From JALEFZ01 sp038527485 (GTDB lineage: Bacteria; Bacteroidota; Bacteroidia; J057), in assembly GCA_038527485.1 (NCBI GenBank), contig JBCBFT010000001.1:121574-185573 (forward strand): a stretch of 64,000 bases of DNA, read 5' to 3'. This document shows, piece after piece, positions 27,233-36,201 of the stretch. The first letter of the stretch is position 1. Each line of letters starts with the position of its first letter. The notes under the pieces are model-generated. The model did not search any database. It was not told the DNA's origin and saw only the letters and a program-made list of their open reading frames with translations. A program made the translations under genes and the position numbers.

Positions 27233-28156
27233 TTAGCTTTTAGAAAAACGATTGACCAGCCAAATACTAACGATGATGATCGCCATCGCAGCAATTTCTT
27301 TGATACTGACGACTTCTCCATCCCAAATTCCCCATCCGACAGCTACAATAGGCATAAGATAGGTGACCATACTGGCAAAAATAGGGCTGCTAATTTCGAC
27401 CAGTTTGGCAAAAAGTAAGATAGCAGTAGCATTGGAGATGACCCCTAGGAAAATGATCTCTTCTAAGGCCACCATCCCTACTTGATTGGCAAAAGCAATT
27501 TCGAAAAAGTTAGAGGAAATGGCATAAGCTGTGGCGAAGGGAAATATGATGAAAAAAGAAAGAGAGGCGAGCTGTAGTGATGTAAAATCGCTGAAGTGGT
27601 AGCGGATCATGTTGGTAGAAATCCCCACACAAAGGGCAGCAACTACTGCGTAGAAAGCATACATATTAAAACGGCCGACATCTGTACCTCTCTCAAACAG
27701 AATGAGCGCGATTACCCCTAAGAGTCCAAGGAGTAAGGCAAGTAATTGAGAGCGTTTGAGGGAGGCTTTGTACAGGAGAAAGCCCACGATGAGCGTCATC
27801 AGAGGTGTGAGGGAACTCGTGATTCCACTCTGCGCTAGCGCATTGAGATAGGTCGTGCAAAAATTGGTGAAGAAAGAGAAGAGAAATAGCAAGCCCCATT
27901 GCTTGATTGTGACTTTGCGTAGATACCTAAATACAAAAGGAATCAAAACAATGGCAGCAAAAAACATGCGGCCTGCGAATACCTGTGCAGGTTCAAATAC
28001 CTCCAGTGAATACTTGAGCAAGAGAAAGGAACTCCCCCACGTCAATGCCAACACAATGACGATAGCCCATATGACAAATGTCGGAGGTAATCTCTGGATA
28101 AGTTTATCCAAGGGACTTACTTTTGCGCTTTGTTCGTTATCTCTTGTAAAAACCAA
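27233..28156 (-). CDS. EamA/DMT-family transporter
   Basis: A 307-residue inner-membrane protein with about ten membrane helices and the two EamA repeats. The first repeat starts with ALTWGSSFLLLKYSLE, and the second contains FLGVISNATAILLFAKLV and a LMPIVAVGWGIWDGE loop. It is likely a metabolite exporter of unknown substrate. The start is a TTG at 28156: no ATG or GTG precedes the first membrane helix, and an in-frame stop lies 28 bp upstream. It is the first gene of a two-gene unit with the unknown membrane protein that follows at 3 bp. Confidence 0.9.
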   Translation of the reverse strand: MVFTRDNEQSAKVSPLDKLIQRLPPTFVIWAIVIVLALTWGSSFLLLKYSLEVFEPAQVFAGRMFFAAIVLIPFVFRYLRKVTIKQWGLLFLFSFFTNFCTTYLNALAQSGITSSLTPLMTLIVGFLLYKASLKRSQLLALLLGLLGVIALILFERGTDVGRFNMYAFYAVVAALCVGISTNMIRYHFSDFTSLQLASLSFFIIFPFATAYAISSNFFEIAFANQVGMVALEEIIFLGVISNATAILLFAKLVEISSPIFASMVTYLMPIVAVGWGIWDGEVVSIKEIAAMAIIIVSIWLVNRFSKS

Positions 28157-28547
28157 CTGAAACGAGCCTAAATTACAATTAATCTATTGTTAGGTTCAAA
28201 AATTATGAATATTCCTTGGAGAATGATAATGACAAATATTCATGCTCTATCAAATGAGAAACCAAAAGAAAGATAAGTAATTCTATATATCATATTTTTT
28301 AATGGCTACAAATACTTATGTATCAAACTATTATTCTTACTACAACAGACATTCCCTCAATAGCTCGTATAATAAATTCACATATGATCTGAAAATATTA
28401 CAACTTTTATGTATACCCATTCCCGTTTGGGTTAGGTTTATAACGGGATTTGGGAAAATATTGACCACTGATCTTAAATTTATGTAGGGCAATGCAACAA
28501 ATTGGCATATATTTGGGTATATTAATAGAGTGTAATAAATTAGAATC
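28157..28547. other. 391-bp AT-rich intergenic region
   Basis: Divergent region between the DMT transporter and the small T9SS protein. It holds a good -7 box (28508-28515) but no gene. A 61-codon open frame (28302-28487) has no coding character. No RNA gene was seen. Confidence 0.5.
28508..28515 (+). promoter_or_regulatory. Candidate -7 promoter box (TATATTTG)
   Basis: Fits the -7 consensus, 33 bp before the small T9SS gene start. No clear -33 element. Confidence 0.45.
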
Positions 28548-28892
28548 ATGAAGAAAGCTGTACTTATCATACTTACTTTGACTTTTTGGAGCTTTGCCTC
28601 CCTACAAGGGGCGGGTTTGCTCACAAACGACGATTTTCTCTCAGGAATTCCTGCTGAGATTTCTGTTTTTCCCAATCCTGCTACTGATGTTGTATACCTA
28701 CAAGTAAACGCAGATTTAGACCAGATTTTTGAGTTGAAGGTGGTAAACTTAATCGGTCAAACACTTTTGGAAGATAAGATCTCCACAAATAGACGCACAG
28801 AAATAGATTTGCGCGCTTTTCCTCCTGGTGTATACTTTCTCCAGATAGTGGACGGAGACAATAAAATCATGAAGCGATTGGTCATTCAATAG
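28548..28892 (+). CDS. Minimal T9SS sorting-domain protein
   Basis: A 114-residue protein that is almost only a signal peptide (first ~22 residues) plus a type A T9SS C-terminal domain. The sorting-domain signature is ISVFPNPATDVVYLQV followed by LRAFPPGVYFLQIVDGDN and MKRLVIQ. Between the signal and the sorting domain there are only about 13 residues, so no cargo domain exists. It has its own promoter box and terminator, so it is a genuine small gene rather than a remnant at the end of another gene. Its role is unknown. It may be a remnant, a small surface peptide, or a competitor for the sorting machinery. Confidence 0.8.
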   Translation: MKKAVLIILTLTFWSFASLQGAGLLTNDDFLSGIPAEISVFPNPATDVVYLQVNADLDQIFELKVVNLIGQTLLEDKISTNRRTEIDLRAFPPGVYFLQIVDGDNKIMKRLVIQ

Positions 28893-28928
28893 TCGCTCAC
28901 TCAAGTCTAGCTTTCTTTCACAAAATAT

Positions 28929-28963
28929 AAAAAGCCTCATCTCGCATAGAGTTGAGGCTTTTC
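28929..28963 (+). terminator. Terminator after the small T9SS gene
   Basis: AAAAGCCTCATCTC/GAGTTGAGGCTTTT hairpin with one mismatch and a GCATA-type loop, then a T-rich tail. Confidence 0.7.
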
Positions 28964-29100
28964 CCTTTGTGTACAAATATTATGCTTTCCAAAAGGAGGA
29001 AAAACGGCTGGAAGATTTCTTACAAACATACACAAACCGCTTTTGATCCTATACATAGGATACAAACCCAATCAAAGGTAAGGTATACGATTGCGTATAT

Positions 29101-29346
29101 TTAAGATGGGCTGACAGCAATTACACCTTTTACTTCAGGCGCTACTTTGAATATGGCTTGTTCGATTCCCGCCTTCATGGTGATACTGCTCATGCTGCAA
29201 GACTCACAGTTTCCCAGTAGCTCTACTTCGACCACTCCGTCAGGACGTACTTGATGTACTTTCACATCTCCTCCGTCAGACTGAAGATAGTCTCTGATTG
29301 ATCCTAAGGCGCGTTCGATTCGTTCTATTAAATGTGCTTCTCTCAT
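29101..29346 (-). CDS. NifU C-terminal-domain iron-sulfur scaffold protein
   Basis: An 81-residue protein that corresponds to the Nfu domain alone. It has the CxxC motif in LLGNCESCSMSSIT, which binds a 4Fe-4S cluster between two subunits, and the preceding SDGGDVKVHQV. It would carry clusters to target proteins. It lies next to the Mrp ATPase gene on the same strand (184 bp apart), and both act in Fe-S cluster handling. A -7-like TATATTTG lies only 4 nt before the start codon. Nfu and Mrp are often neighbours in Bacteroidota. Confidence 0.93.
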   Translation of the reverse strand: MREAHLIERIERALGSIRDYLQSDGGDVKVHQVRPDGVVEVELLGNCESCSMSSITMKAGIEQAIFKVAPEVKGVIAVSPS

Positions 29347-29350
29347 TGAT

Positions 29351-29358
29351 CAAATATA
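29351..29358 (-). promoter_or_regulatory. Possible -7 box just upstream of the NifU-C gene (TATATTTG)
   Basis: The box fits the consensus, but it lies only 4 bases from the start codon, so it would give a nearly leaderless mRNA. It may be chance in AT-rich sequence. Confidence 0.25.
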
Positions 29359-29530
29359 AAAAATAACCCAGACACATGTAAAATACTAAATGAGTAAGAC
29401 TGAGAAAAATGGTGTAAACTTTGATAAAAAGTAAGATAATACGAGCTCTTTCCACATATTCAGCCTTTCTGGTTCTTTTCTTTTTCGCAAATGAGGGTGT
29501 GAAGGTTAAGAACAAAGGAGCTCTATCGCC

Positions 29531-30646
29531 CTATGTTTTCAAATTTACTTTTCTCGTCGGGGGTTGCTGCGCGAGGCGTATGGCAATCTCTTGCGCCAGT
29601 CGCGAACTCAGTTGCTGAAAGGCTTCCTGCATCACATGATCATCCGTCAGGATGGCGGGCTTACCTGCATCCGCCTGTATCGCAGCCTGCTCTCGCATTG
29701 GGATCTGCCCCAAGAGTGGTGCTTGAATATCCGCTGCCAACTGGCTACCTCCCCCTTTACCAAAGATGTAGTACTGTTTGTCGGGCGCATCGTCAGGGAC
29801 GAAAAAGGCCATATTTTCGATGACGCCCAGGATGGGGACGTTGATCTGTGCTAGCTGAAACATATCTGCGCCCTTGCGCGCGTCAGCTACAGCTACCTGT
29901 TGAGGCGTCGTGACGACAACAGCCCCTGTTACAGGTAAGGCTTGGACCAGTGTGAGATGGAGATCCCCTGTACCAGGCGGCAGGTCGATCAAAAGGTAGT
30001 CTACCTCTCCCCAGTGCGTGTCAAATATGAGCTGTCGCAATGCCTTCGAAGCCATAGGTCCCCGCCATACGATGGCTTGCTCTTTTTTGACGAGCACGCC
30101 GATGGACATCAACTTGACGCCATACCGCTCAAATGGAACCAGAAGGTCACGGTCGCCTATCTTCTCAAGGCTCGGGCGTGCATCCGCAAAGTCAAACATC
30201 AGCGGTTGGCTGGGCCCGTAGATATCCGCATCCAGCAAAGCTACGCGTGCCCCTGCTTGCGAAAGGGCAATCGCCATATTGGCAGCTACTGTAGATTTTC
30301 CTACTCCTCCCTTTCCCGAGGATATCGCAATAATGTTTTTGACCCCTGGCAAAACTTGATTGTTCAAATCTGATACCACACGAGCCGTCATGTTTACGGT
30401 TACTTCTGCCTCCGCATCCACCATAAGTTTGACTGCGTTGATGCAAGCATTCTGTATGGCATCTTTCATCGGGCAAGCTGGAGTCGTCAATACCACCGTA
30501 AAGCTGACCTTTTTTCCTTCTATTTTTAGGTCCTCTATCATCTTAAGCGTGACGAGATCCTTCTTTAAGTCGGGATCATCGACATGCCCTAGGGCTTGAA
30601 GCACCTTTTTTTCTGTAATTCCTTTATCTTTTGATTTGAATAACAT
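29531..30646 (-). CDS. mrp: Mrp/NBP35-family iron-sulfur cluster carrier ATPase
   Basis: A 371-residue ATPase with an N-terminal MIP18/DUF59 domain (residues 8-90) and a P-loop domain with SSGKGGVGKSTVAAN (about residue 107). It assembles or carries Fe-S clusters. The CxxC between ENM and the GKGGG segment, present in many homologues, is absent here: the region reads GVIENMAFFVPDDAP. The same is usual in this phylum. It has no membrane segment. It lies upstream of NifU-C on the same strand, at 184 bp, so the two are probably functionally linked. The start ATG is well supported. Confidence 0.93.
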   Translation of the reverse strand: MLFKSKDKGITEKKVLQALGHVDDPDLKKDLVTLKMIEDLKIEGKKVSFTVVLTTPACPMKDAIQNACINAVKLMVDAEAEVTVNMTARVVSDLNNQVLPGVKNIIAISSGKGGVGKSTVAANMAIALSQAGARVALLDADIYGPSQPLMFDFADARPSLEKIGDRDLLVPFERYGVKLMSIGVLVKKEQAIVWRGPMASKALRQLIFDTHWGEVDYLLIDLPPGTGDLHLTLVQALPVTGAVVVTTPQQVAVADARKGADMFQLAQINVPILGVIENMAFFVPDDAPDKQYYIFGKGGGSQLAADIQAPLLGQIPMREQAAIQADAGKPAILTDDHVMQEAFQQLSSRLAQEIAIRLAQQPPTRKVNLKT

Positions 30647-30857
30647 ACAGGCAATTTACCACATATAACCCAATTTCAACGGCTTAGGTTTTCTTTTCGT
30701 GCTTAATGACTATGACATTTTCCAGAAATAGGAAAAACACCGTAACTTGTTGTAAATTATGCATTAGGAATATAGCGGTCAGACGAGCATTTCTAATCTG
30801 GAATCCCAGTCCAGCCAATGAAGCTCCCTTGGGGAGAAAGTGAGATCAGATGTGTGT

Positions 30858-31733
30858 ATGCAGTACAAGGATTACTATCAAGTCATGGGGGTCTCTCCCA
30901 CTGCCAGTGAAGAGGAGATACGAAAGGTTTATAAGAAGTTGGCGTTGAAATACCATCCAGACGCCAATCCCAACAATAGTGCAGCTGAGGCTCGATTTAA
31001 GGAGATCTCGGAGGCAAAAGAGGTGCTACTCGATTCTTCTAACAGGATCAAGTACGACCATCTGCGTCGGCAGTATATGTACAAATACCACAAGCATCCA
31101 CAAGGTACGACTGCCAAGCCTGCCAGGACAGGAAGCTATGAAGGAGAAGATTCTGCTTGGGGCGCGGCTTTTGGCAATTTTTGGCAAGAGGTATTTGGAG
31201 CCAAAAAAGGTCCAAGAAGAGGCAGAAACTACGAAGCGAACGTCAAGATCACCTTGGAGGAAGCTTACTATGGGATGCAAGATGTCCTCAAATTTGAAGG
31301 TCGTCGTTTGCGCATCAAGGTGCGTCCAGGGATACAGGATGGTCAGATCCTCCGCATCAAAGGACAAGGCGCCACAGGAAAGAATGGAGGGGAAGCAGGA
31401 GATCTGTACCTAAAGATCATGATCAAGCCCCACAGCAAGTACACCAGGAAGGGAAACGACCTACACACGGAGATCCGCGTGCCTTTGTTGACTGCGATAC
31501 TAGGGAGAAAAGTCGAAATCACCACGCTCAAGGGAAATATGGCCATCGAGATTCCTGAGGGAACCCAGCCTGGGAAACAACTCAAACTGAAAGGATTGGG
31601 AATGCCAGATTACGATAGAAGTGGGGTCTTTGGAGACCTGTATCTCAAGATTCACATTGCGATTCCGACCAAGCTCTCTGGCCAGGAACGCGCCCTATAC
31701 GAGCAATTGGAGCAAATGGATAGAAAAAAGTAA
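30858..31733 (+). CDS. cbpA: DnaJ-like co-chaperone, CbpA type
   Basis: A 291-residue co-chaperone that stimulates an Hsp70. The J-domain at the N-terminus has the HPD motif (His33-Pro34-Asp35) in a YKDYYQVMGVSPTASEEEI context. There is no zinc-finger region (no CxxCxGxG), and the C-terminal substrate domain (residues 120-280) includes GVFGDLYLKIHI. That architecture is CbpA-like rather than DnaJ-like. The ATG at 30858 is preferred to a GTG 18 bases upstream. It converges with plsC, 64 bp away. The symbol is by architecture, not by synteny. Confidence 0.85.
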   Translation: MQYKDYYQVMGVSPTASEEEIRKVYKKLALKYHPDANPNNSAAEARFKEISEAKEVLLDSSNRIKYDHLRRQYMYKYHKHPQGTTAKPARTGSYEGEDSAWGAAFGNFWQEVFGAKKGPRRGRNYEANVKITLEEAYYGMQDVLKFEGRRLRIKVRPGIQDGQILRIKGQGATGKNGGEAGDLYLKIMIKPHSKYTRKGNDLHTEIRVPLLTAILGRKVEITTLKGNMAIEIPEGTQPGKQLKLKGLGMPDYDRSGVFGDLYLKIHIAIPTKLSGQERALYEQLEQMDRKK

Positions 31734-31797
31734 TCGTGGAGCCTATCGCCACAAATTTTTCGCAGATGCGAAGTTTCAAACAGGGTCTAAGCTTATC

Positions 31798-32640
31798 CTA
31801 TTTCTCCGAAGCCTGCCTATTCGCAATCTTCGCAGCTCTCTCAGCTTCCAATGTAGCTAAGACCTCTTTTCTATCTCCTTTATAATGCTGAAAGTCTTTG
31901 TCATGCTCGGTGAGGTAGTTCCAAATCATCTCATGGACTTTGTCTTGAAGCATGGGTACATCGTCTTCTGTCATTCCTTCGGTAGAGATGGGGGGCAATA
32001 GGTGCATACGTGCAATACCTGGATATACTTTGAAAGAATCTACGGGTTGTTGATGGTAGATATCCAATAAGACAATAGGAAGGATGGGGACTTGGGTTTC
32101 TATGGCCAGTCTAAATCCACCTGCATAAAAAGTTTTGAGCGGGTGGGGGGTGCGGTTTCGGGTTCCTTCAGCAAATATCAAAATGGAAGTGCCTTCTTTG
32201 ACTCGGTCGACCATGCGCTGGAAGCTCCGCTTGCGACTCTCGGCATTGGAGCGGTTGACAGGAATCGAGGTGACGCGAAGAAGAAAGGTACCAAATAAGG
32301 GAATCTTCATGACCTCTTCCTTGACCAAGGGCTGGAAAGGATGCTGGATGCGCGAGCCTGTGATGACAACGTCGAGCATGTTGCGGTGGTTGCTGACGAG
32401 TACATAGGGCTGATCTCGCTCGATGTGGTGCAGTCCTTCTGGTTTGAATATCATCCCACAGAGAAAGGCCCAGGAAGTGATCCAGACAATATTGATCTTG
32501 TAGACAAAGCGCATGCGCGTGTTGCGAGGGAAGGGCGAAATCAGGATGTAAGGTATTAGGACAAGCAACATTGTCGCAAAAAACATCAATATAACATAAA
32601 GGCTGTAGATCGATGTGATAATGTTCTTGATTACTTTCAT
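31798..32640 (-). CDS. plsC: 1-acyl-sn-glycerol-3-phosphate acyltransferase
   Basis: A 280-residue membrane enzyme that adds the second acyl chain to make phosphatidic acid. The start is the ATG at 32640, which begins the membrane segment; an upstream in-frame start would add 31 residues without obvious role. One or two hydrophobic segments are at residues 10-35 and 50-65. The catalytic HX4D is in VSNHRNMLD (His85, Asp90), and the substrate-binding EGTRN motif is at residues 158-162. It stands alone, convergent with the cbpA-like gene. Confidence 0.92.
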   Translation of the reverse strand: MKVIKNIITSIYSLYVILMFFATMLLVLIPYILISPFPRNTRMRFVYKINIVWITSWAFLCGMIFKPEGLHHIERDQPYVLVSNHRNMLDVVITGSRIQHPFQPLVKEEVMKIPLFGTFLLRVTSIPVNRSNAESRKRSFQRMVDRVKEGTSILIFAEGTRNRTPHPLKTFYAGGFRLAIETQVPILPIVLLDIYHQQPVDSFKVYPGIARMHLLPPISTEGMTEDDVPMLQDKVHEMIWNYLTEHDKDFQHYKGDRKEVLATLEAERAAKIANRQASEK

Positions 32641-32961
32641 ACGTGTAAAGATTGATGCTAATATAGAACACCCGCGCTGAGTCCAAACACAAATGTAAAT
32701 ATTTGACTTAAAAAAGCGCAGGATAAAAAGCATTATGAGAGCAGTTTATCCATATAAGGCTATATATAGATATATCGAGAATTATTTATTAGTAGTAATA
32801 TTCGCACAAAAATTAATTCAAAAGTTTGCAACTTTTTAGGCTTACATAGAGTTAAGCATAGTAAATCATCCTAAAGAAAAGCTTTGTACCATCATCCCTC
32901 ACGTCCTATTCCTGATACAGGAGCATCTTGGCGTGTGAGGTGCTGAGCGTCTCTTTTGTAA
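32641..32961. other. 321-bp divergent intergenic region
   Basis: AT-rich region between plsC and the PH-like membrane protein gene. No gene, RNA or clear promoter motif was seen. Confidence 0.5.
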
Positions 32962-33528
32962 ATGAGTAACCATATGAGTCTGCCTAATTCTTCTTCTGAT
33001 GGACATGTCAAAGTGCTAGAGCCGCATGTAAGCTATTTTGATATTCATAGTTCTGAAAAGCAAGCATTGACTCTTCCTTTTCAGTTGATGAGTTATCTGT
33101 TGCTCTTTTTTGTTGTGATTGGCTTTTATTATTATCTCGTCCAAGGAGAAAATTCCATTACACCCTTGATCACATGGTTATTTGCCATATTCGCTCCTTT
33201 CTACTTTCCTGGTATTTATCTATTCAATCAGTACATGGTGCGTGAGCAGCGCAAGCAAGTAGAGATAGACGAGCGATACCAGTATATCCAATATGTAGAC
33301 AGACACACAGGAGAGAATATTTTATTTCATGTGGATCAAGTAGATCGTGTGACGCTGAACATGAGCATGATGTTTCCTTATGGAGTAGACTATATGTCCA
33401 TGTATCTCAAAGGAGGGAAAGTCATCCACATCTCTTCTCTAGTGGTTTCGCCACGTATTTTGATCAATGCTATGGGATTCGAGTATGAGATAAAAGAGCG
33501 CGTCTTCAATCCTTTCCCTGCGCGCTAG
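32962..33528 (+). CDS. Unknown two-helix membrane protein with PH-like domain
   Basis: A 188-residue membrane protein of unknown function. Two hydrophobic segments lie at about residues 42-62 and 66-87. A C-terminal soluble domain follows, with beta-rich sequence IDERYQYIQYVDRH and ISSLVVSPRILINAM, a pattern often seen in bacterial PH-like (bPH) proteins. The N-terminus is unusually polar. The start could be a little downstream at the second Met (32974). Its stop lies 11 bp before the convergent dinB end. Family placement is only tentative. Confidence 0.7.
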   Translation: MSNHMSLPNSSSDGHVKVLEPHVSYFDIHSSEKQALTLPFQLMSYLLLFFVVIGFYYYLVQGENSITPLITWLFAIFAPFYFPGIYLFNQYMVREQRKQVEIDERYQYIQYVDRHTGENILFHVDQVDRVTLNMSMMFPYGVDYMSMYLKGGKVIHISSLVVSPRILINAMGFEYEIKERVFNPFPAR

Positions 33529-33539
33529 TTTTGCTTTTA

Positions 33540-34613
33540 TCAAAAGCTCAAGGTCAACTGATGACCTGATTTATCTTCAATCTCTGTATTTAAGCTCGAA
33601 AGTGAAATCCCCAAGAGGCGGACAGGTTTGGGGGGAAACTCGGGCTGGAAGAGCAAATCCTGAATCACGGGAAAGATTTCCTGGTAGGTAGATACATACT
33701 GTCCGAGCGTACGACTGCGCGTCGTCTGCTGAAAGTCGAAGTACTTGATTTTTAATGTGATGGTTTTTCCTTTCGCTTGAATCGATTCCATCCGACTGCA
33801 CACCTTTATCAAAATCGGTCGAAGCTTTTCCAGCATTTCTGCCTCCGTTTCCAGATCCTCCCCAAAGGTATTTTCAGCTCCTACAGACTTTCGGATTCGG
33901 TCGGGTTTGACAGGACGGTGGTCTTCGGCTCGTACGATGCGATAGTAATGTCGACCTGCTTTCCCAAAACTCCGGACAAGTTCCAGTTCAGTTCGTGCTT
34001 TCAGATCAGCTCCATCGTGAATGCCCAACTTCTTCATTTTTTCGGCCGTCTTGGCACCGATTCCGTGAAACTTTTTGATAGGGAGTTTTTCGAGGAAAGC
34101 CAGTGCATTCTCAGGTGGAATGAGGGTAATGCCATCGGGCTTGTGGATATCAGAGGCCACTTTGGCGAGGAACTTATTGATACTGATCCCTGCGGAGGCA
34201 GTCAGTTGGGTCTCTTCTAGGACTCGGGCACGGATTTCTTTGGCGATGAGCGTGGCAGAGTGAATCCCTTTTTTATTTTCTGTCACATCTAGATAAGCCT
34301 CATCAAGAGAGAGAGGTTCTACCAGGTCTGTATATTCGAAGAAGATGGCACGAATCTGCTGCGAAACCTCCTTGTAGCGATCAAATCGAGGTTTCACAAA
34401 TGTGATATGCGGGCAGAGTCTGTAAGCTTGAGCTGAGGGCATCGCGGATCGGACGCCATATCGCCTGGCTTCGTAGCTCGCTGCAGCCACAACCCCTCGC
34501 TCGCGAGACCCACCAACCGCTACGGGCTTCCCCTTCAATTGAGGATGATCTCTTTGCTCTACCGAAGCATAAAAAGCATCCATGTCGATATGTATGATCT
34601 TTCTTTGCTCCAT
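33540..34613 (-). CDS. dinB: DNA polymerase IV (Y-family)
   Basis: A 357-residue translesion DNA polymerase. Catalytic carboxylates are in IIHIDMDAFYASVEQ (Asp8 and its neighbour) and PLSLDEAYLDV (Asp-Glu). The steric-gate region is MDAFYASVE and the HhH fingers region is FHGIGAKTAEKMKKLGI. The little finger domain follows from about residue 240. It extends DNA past lesions in the SOS response. Its start codon is well supported and there is no umuC-type partner beside it. It is a single gene converging with the PH-like membrane protein. Confidence 0.96.
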   Translation of the reverse strand: MEQRKIIHIDMDAFYASVEQRDHPQLKGKPVAVGGSRERGVVAAASYEARRYGVRSAMPSAQAYRLCPHITFVKPRFDRYKEVSQQIRAIFFEYTDLVEPLSLDEAYLDVTENKKGIHSATLIAKEIRARVLEETQLTASAGISINKFLAKVASDIHKPDGITLIPPENALAFLEKLPIKKFHGIGAKTAEKMKKLGIHDGADLKARTELELVRSFGKAGRHYYRIVRAEDHRPVKPDRIRKSVGAENTFGEDLETEAEMLEKLRPILIKVCSRMESIQAKGKTITLKIKYFDFQQTTRSRTLGQYVSTYQEIFPVIQDLLFQPEFPPKPVRLLGISLSSLNTEIEDKSGHQLTLSF

Positions 34614-34768
34614 ATCGTGAGACTTCTGGAAAGATAAACTTCCTTTCGTCTTTCAGGTTTTATATAATGTCTCTAGCCACTTTGTAGTTAAATATACAGA
34701 GTGGAATGCTATTCGTTTCGTTCTGCATTCTTGAGAATTTATTATTTTTGTTGAAAATATATTTTCAT

Positions 34769-35731
34769 ATGACATTAGATAAGATCCCAACAGTCGATTT
34801 GAATGACTATCTGCAAGGCGACGCAGAGACAAAAGCAGCTTTTGTGAAAGCGCTAGGGGATTCATTTTCAGAGATTGGATTTGCTATTGTAGCCAACCAC
34901 GGTGTGCCTGATCAGACGATAGAAAAAGCTTATCAAGCGTTTCAGGACTTTTTTGCTTTGCCAGAGGATGTGAAAAGGAGATACGAAGATCTAGAAATTG
35001 CGGGTCAGCGCGGGTACATCTCCAAAGGAAAAGAGCACGCGAAGGGACATAATGTAGGAGACCTCAAGGAGTTTTATCACATCGGCCAGACAGTCAGAGA
35101 CGGAGACCCTATCAAGAAAGAGTATCCAGACAATATTTTTCCTCCTGAAGTACCAGATATTGAGGCGTATGGAGTGGAACTGTATAGCTCCCTTGAAAAA
35201 TCAGGGAAAGCTTTGCTACAAGCGATTGCCGAGTACCTAGAATTACCTTTGCATTATTTTGATGACAAGGTCCACAATGGAAACTCCATTTTGCGGCCCA
35301 TCCATTATTATGCAATTGAGAATCCTGAGGCTGTGCCCGACGGAGCGGTGAGGGCGGCAGAGCACGAGGACATCAACCTGATCACGTTGCTGATCGGGGC
35401 AAGTGCCGAGGGGCTGCAAGTATTGACAAAGGAAGGGAACTGGCTAGGAGCCAATCCAGAACCCAATCAGATTGTAATCAACGTGGGGGACATGCTTCAG
35501 CGCCTGACCAACAATCGCCTCAAGTCCACGACCCACCGTGTGGTAAATCCTCCCAAGGAGCGAATGAATGAGCCACGTTACTCTATGCCTTTCTTTTTGC
35601 ACCCTAAAAGTAATATGGACCTCACCTCTCTAGCGAATTGCATCACAGATGAGCACCCTAAGCAATACGAGGATATGACGGCAGGAGAGTATCTCAACCA
35701 GCGTTTGAGAGAAATTGGCTTGAAGAAATAG
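34769..35731 (+). CDS. 2-oxoglutarate/Fe(II)-dependent oxygenase, isopenicillin N synthase-like
   Basis: A 320-residue non-haem iron oxygenase with the DIOX-N domain (residues 5-110, IPTVDLNDYLQGDAE) and the 2OG-FeII-Oxy domain (175-280). Iron ligands are HED in AAEHEDINLITLL (His199, Asp201) and His256 in STTHRVVN; the 2OG-binding Arg-x-Ser is Arg270-Tyr-Ser272. The ATG at 34769 is chosen; an earlier frame start would add a hydrophobic stretch that does not fit the family. It has no biosynthetic neighbours, so the substrate is not evident. A strong hairpin terminator follows. It appears monocistronic. Confidence 0.9.
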   Translation: MTLDKIPTVDLNDYLQGDAETKAAFVKALGDSFSEIGFAIVANHGVPDQTIEKAYQAFQDFFALPEDVKRRYEDLEIAGQRGYISKGKEHAKGHNVGDLKEFYHIGQTVRDGDPIKKEYPDNIFPPEVPDIEAYGVELYSSLEKSGKALLQAIAEYLELPLHYFDDKVHNGNSILRPIHYYAIENPEAVPDGAVRAAEHEDINLITLLIGASAEGLQVLTKEGNWLGANPEPNQIVINVGDMLQRLTNNRLKSTTHRVVNPPKERMNEPRYSMPFFLHPKSNMDLTSLANCITDEHPKQYEDMTAGEYLNQRLREIGLKK

Positions 35732-36201
35732 ACTACAGTGTTGTCCATCTATACCGAAAGTGTTTCCCCAGACGAGGTGGAAACACTTTCGGTGTTTAAA
35801 AAATCTTGTGGAGAATCTGTCATATAGGAAAAGAAACTTTTATCGAAAAAATAAGTTAATTTTAAACTATTCAACCAGTATGCGTACCATAAACTAAGGT
35901 CTGAAAATCGCATGTAGGTAGTAACAACGAGCAACTGAGTATATCTGTAAATGTAGGCCTTTGATTTTTGTTTGCTTAAATTATTTGCTTGTATTGTTGA
36001 ATAGACTACTTTAGGTAAAGTATTCATTTTTAATGAGATAAATACAGGGAGGATTCGAATAGCCTCTACAAATCATTTCTATCTAAGGAAAAACAGTAGG
36101 CGCATTGTGGGAAAAAGAATACCAACTGTTTAGAAATGAAAAAACTGAATTTGATAAAGAAAGGCTTGTAAAAGCTGATATTATCAGGATATACAGAAAG
36201 C
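35732..36201. other. 470-bp intergenic region with terminator
   Basis: Contains the strong hairpin at 35753-35793 and the leader of rseP. Open frames over this region are out of keeping with coding sequence. No RNA gene was recognised. Confidence 0.5.
35753..35793 (+). terminator. Strong terminator after the 2OG oxygenase gene
   Basis: A perfect 15-bp stem ACCGAAAGTGTTTCC/GGAAACACTTTCGGT around an 11-nt loop, followed by GTTTAAAAAA. Confidence 0.8.

Noticed and set aside
28302..28487. 61-residue open frame with ATG
   Set aside because: Its composition only reflects AT-rich DNA, it has no recognisable domain, and it overlaps nothing conserved.
29276..29515. 79-residue open frame on the minus strand beside NifU-C
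   Set aside because: It overlaps the start of the NifU-C gene out of frame and has no coding character.
35749..36027. 92-residue open frame on the minus strand
   Set aside because: It contains the terminator hairpin and AT-rich sequence; no domain.
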